Assembly (NCBI GenBank): GCA_903813345.2
Contig: CAIIXF020000004.1
Span: forward strand, 11,802,196-11,866,195
From: Owenia fusiformis
Lineage: Eukaryota > Annelida > Polychaeta > Sabellida > Oweniidae
Length of the DNA stretch: 64,000 nucleotides
Direction: 5' to 3'
In this document: positions 62,952 to 64,000 of the stretch, in pieces
Position numbering within the stretch: the first letter of the stretch is position 1
Layout: the number at the start of each line of letters is the position of its first letter
Program-made: the position numbers and the translations under genes
Notes under the pieces: generated by a model
Seen by the model: the letters and a program-made list of their open reading frames with translations, nothing else
Database searches by the model: none
What the model was told of the DNA's origin: nothing

Positions 62952-63352
62952 TCTACGGAAAGCGATAGGGGACATGCGCATAATTCAAAATCGAATGGAG
63001 TTTTAACATGGGAGTGATATCACACACCGCGGCCCAGTCAGATAGATTTCATCGCGCACTGAATGAATTACAGGGGCCGCGTTGTGCAAAGTTAATTAAA
63101 ATAAAGTGCGCAGAAATTCCGGCATTCAGTGCGCGATGAAAAAATGATTATCTACGGAAAGCGATAGGGAACCTGCGCATAATTCAAAATCGAATGGAGT
63201 TTTAACATGGGAGTGATATCACAAACCGCGGCCCAGTCAGATAGATTTCATCGCGCACTGAAGGAATTACAGGGGCCGCGTTGTGCAAAGTTAATTAAAA
63301 TAAAGTGCACAGAAATTCCGGCATTCAGTGCGCGATGAAAAAATGATTATCT
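62952..63352. repeat. 200-bp tandem duplication just upstream of gene B
   Basis: Two copies of a 200-base unit starting ATCTACGGAAAGCGATAGGG. They are nearly identical. Each holds the inverted pair TTCATCGCGCACTGA / TTCAGTGCGCGATGA and GC-rich CACCGCGGCCCAG and GGGGCCGCGTTG. It lies about 75 bases from the start codon. Confidence 0.8.
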
Positions 63353-63756
63353 GTGAATAAAAAACGAATAAAAATTCGTGGCACCACGAAAAGACTGCGG
63401 GGTGAACCAGCGAAATGACAATTTTGGATAATATTGATGGCTCTAACGAGGAGAACTTTGAGATTTCCCGATTCTAGCGCGCAGCATATCCAGGACATGC
63501 GCACTTTTATCAGATTCGATTCTAATATGGTTTCAAAGATAATGTTCATTAAAAGAGGTCGTATGCATACAGATTACACGTGGCGTTATGTTGAAGTGAC
63601 CCTTGCAAAGGGTTCCATTGAAAATATATTATTTTGGGCCATTTCATATCTTTTAATTGATATTGTATAAAATATTTTCAATGTTTGAAAATTATAATCT
63701 TATAAATAACATTTTATGTAATAAAACTGTAACGAAATGGTAAATACGGAATATGA
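63353..63756. other. Upstream spacer, no gene seen
   Basis: A 78-codon plus-strand frame (63434-63670) opposes a 74-codon frame; neither has motifs or splice context. Confidence 0.3.
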
Positions 63757-64000
63757 TGCAATACAATGCAGTGCAATATGATGTTATACAATGCAGTGCA
63801 ATATAATGCAATACAATGTGGTGCAATATGATGTAATACAATGCGGTGCAATATGATGCAATACAATGCAGAGCAATATGATGCAATACAATGCAGTGCA
63901 ATATGATGCAATACAATGTAGTGTAATATGATGCAATACAAAGCAGTGTTATATGATGCAAAAAATGCAGTGCAATATGATACAATACAATGTAGTGCAA
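63757..64000. repeat. 25-bp satellite array, continues past window
   Basis: About ten units of 25 bases starting GATGCAATACAATGCAGTGC with small variants. Open frames through it are artefacts of the repeat. The right boundary is outside the window. Confidence 0.85.

Noticed and set aside
63692-64000. His/Ile/Leu-rich ORFs on the minus strand
   Set aside because: Artefact of the 25-bp satellite; no codon or motif evidence.

Overview
This window is animal nuclear DNA: AT-rich, intron-rich and packed with transposon debris. It most likely comes from a mollusc, probably a bivalve. That placement is an inference from the mollusc-style secreted L-amino-acid oxidase pair with a Cys-rich N-terminus, a QVR/Ly6-type GPI protein, a KIAA1958-like (DUF3504) relic and very many foldback elements. 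No species-level marker is visible. All four convincing genes lie on the minus strand.

Layout, left to right. 1-1.84 kb holds the 5' coding exons of NKAP (3' part outside the window). 1.84-9.8 kb is intergenic and full of small inverted-repeat elements, several with clear target-site duplications. 9,791-15,550 is one 5.76-kb DNA element with 51-bp perfect terminal repeats and a 5-bp target duplication. 16.08-18.65 kb is a three-exon Ly6/three-finger gene (signal peptide, 12 Cys, hydrophobic tail). 19.86-29.81 kb is L-amino-acid oxidase gene A. 29.8-37.1 kb is intergenic, with a KIAA1958-like pseudogene inside a palindromic element and a 70-bp tandem array. 37.13-62.88 kb is oxidase gene B, a paralogue with the same eight recognised coding exons, bloated by a 17.6-kb intron 6. 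The right end holds a duplicated 200-bp block just upstream of gene B and the start of a 25-bp satellite.

The two oxidase genes arose by tandem duplication that included introns, so each copy serves as the 'empty site' for insertions in the other. This gives direct dating and target-site evidence for a 1.53-kb element with CACGGTG termini (only in A), a ~1.1-kb foldback (only in A), a minisatellite grown from about 3 to about 48 units (in B), and the huge intron 6 of B. Both copies keep an unusual GC-AG intron. Gene A has lost about 25 C-terminal residues to a stop codon.

The genes do not form an operon. The oxidases are predicted secreted flavoenzymes that deaminate amino acids and release hydrogen peroxide; known gastropod relatives are antimicrobial. 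NKAP is a nuclear housekeeping factor unrelated to them. The most interesting structural material is the set of undescribed inverted-repeat elements, especially the two whose ends begin with CAC and which make 5-bp duplications.
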